From an uncultured Collinsella sp. (GTDB lineage: Bacteria; Actinomycetota; Coriobacteriia; Coriobacteriales; Coriobacteriaceae): a DNA stretch of 13,242 bases. Below, piece after piece: positions 12,889-13,242 of the stretch. The notes under the pieces were generated by a model. That model did no database searches and had not been told where the DNA came from. It was given only the letters and a program-made list of their open reading frames with translations. The stretch is taken from contig USHR01000036.1 in assembly GCA_900554495.1 (NCBI GenBank), positions 1 to 13,242 on the forward strand. Reading direction: 5' to 3'. Position numbers and translations under genes: made by a program. The number at the start of each line of letters is the position of its first letter. Position 1 is the first letter of the stretch.

Positions 12889-12924
12889 GCAATGGAGAGG
12901 GTCGCTTGCGGCCCTCTCCATTGC
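12889..12924 (+). terminator. Strong hairpin after the amidohydrolase, possible terminator without T-tract
   Basis: GCAATGGAGAGGG (12889-12901) pairs perfectly over 13 bp with CCCTCTCCATTGC (12912-12924) around a 10-nt loop. TATGGGG follows instead of a T-run, so intrinsic termination is uncertain. The left arm overlaps another palindrome, ATTGCAT-A-ATGCAAT (12880-12894), so GCAAT could pair with either side. The hairpin ends 31 nt before the next likely start. Confidence 0.5.
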
Positions 12925-12955
12925 TATGGGGTGCGTCAGTAAGAAGGGGATGACG

Positions 12956-13242
12956 GTGGATCTCAATAGGCTGATTCTGGGCAAGAGTTACAACTCTACT
13001 AAGGTCTTTCGTACGGCCCAGCATGTGGTTCAGGCCATCCTACTTGGTGTCGTCGTTCCGGCGCTTATCTTGCTGCTTATCTGGGATTTAACCGATAACC
13101 CCAATCCCGTTCCAGGCGTTGTCGTCATTGCCGGCCTGGTCATGCTGTGCTTCTTCTTCTCGTATGTCTTTGTGGTCCCCGACGACCTCACATCGAGCGC
13201 AACCGACCGTACGCTCGCCATCGCATCAAAAATATTCGCCTA
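12956..13242 (+). CDS. Membrane protein, 5' part only; possibly a LytS-like sensor kinase
   Basis: The reading frame is open to the window edge, giving about 95 residues. GTG at 12956 is preferred because AAGAAGGGG ends 6 nt upstream; in-frame ATGs at 12950 and 12926 are alternatives with poorer ribosome sites. After a basic start (DLNRLILGKSYNSTKVFR) come two hydrophobic segments, about AILLGVVVPALILLLIW and VVVIAGLVMLCFFFSYVFVV, joined by a short NPNPVP turn. The last residues, DDLTSSATDRTLAIASKIFA, look like the entry to a signalling or GAF-type linker as in LytS-family histidine kinases. That assignment is a weak recollection of similar Coriobacteriia proteins; any two-pass N-terminal membrane protein would fit what can be seen. 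Confidence 0.6.
   Translation, partial: MDLNRLILGKSYNSTKVFRTAQHVVQAILLGVVVPALILLLIWDLTDNPNPVPGVVVIAGLVMLCFFFSYVFVVPDDLTSSATDRTLAIASKIFA

Noticed and set aside
11512..12984. 490-residue open frame antisense to the amidohydrolase
   Set aside because: It has the same codon-bias shadow composition; the plus strand encodes an amidohydrolase with all metal ligands and a strong ribosome site.

Overview
The window reads as chromosomal DNA of a high-GC, anaerobic, Collinsella-like member of the Coriobacteriia. That placement is an inference from the strongly C/G-ending codons of several genes, the AAGGAGG-type ribosome binding sites and the gene content. No rRNA or other taxonomic marker is present.

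The left two thirds (1-8390) is an arginine deiminase (ADI) locus with an unusual layout. A monocistronic-looking carbamate kinase gene (arcC copy 1, 119-1081, +) ends in an intrinsic terminator. It is followed by a minus-strand pair: an arginine deiminase (arcA copy 1, 3175-1928) whose stop overlaps the start of an XRE/S24-fold regulator (1935-1279). A 296-bp divergent intergenic region with a 23-bp palindrome separates this pair from a plus-strand operon: a YfcC-family (ArcD-like) antiporter (3472-4908), arcA copy 2 (4976-6220), ornithine carbamoyltransferase arcB (6306-7313) and arcC copy 2 (7324-8286). Together these import arginine in exchange for ornithine, deiminate it to citrulline and ammonia, split citrulline to ornithine and carbamoyl phosphate, and make ATP from the latter.

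The two arcC genes are direct repeats at a constant offset of 7205 bp. The first 41 codons carry 13 nucleotide differences. From 242 to 1185 (and 7447 to 8390) I see a single mismatch, which falls in the terminator stem of copy 2. This mosaic suggests recent gene conversion, and the repeats bracket the rest of the locus.

The right third is different. A cluster of about 30-bp palindromic REP-like elements (8411-8624) runs into the 3' end of a minus-strand, membrane-anchored C39-like peptidase (9622-8621). Then come an APC-superfamily amino-acid permease (9977-11428), a metal-dependent amidohydrolase with all expected metal ligands (11560-12837), a strong hairpin, and the 5' end of a membrane protein cut by the window edge (12956 onward), possibly a sensor kinase. 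The permease and amidohydrolase may form a peptide or amino-acid uptake and hydrolysis pair.
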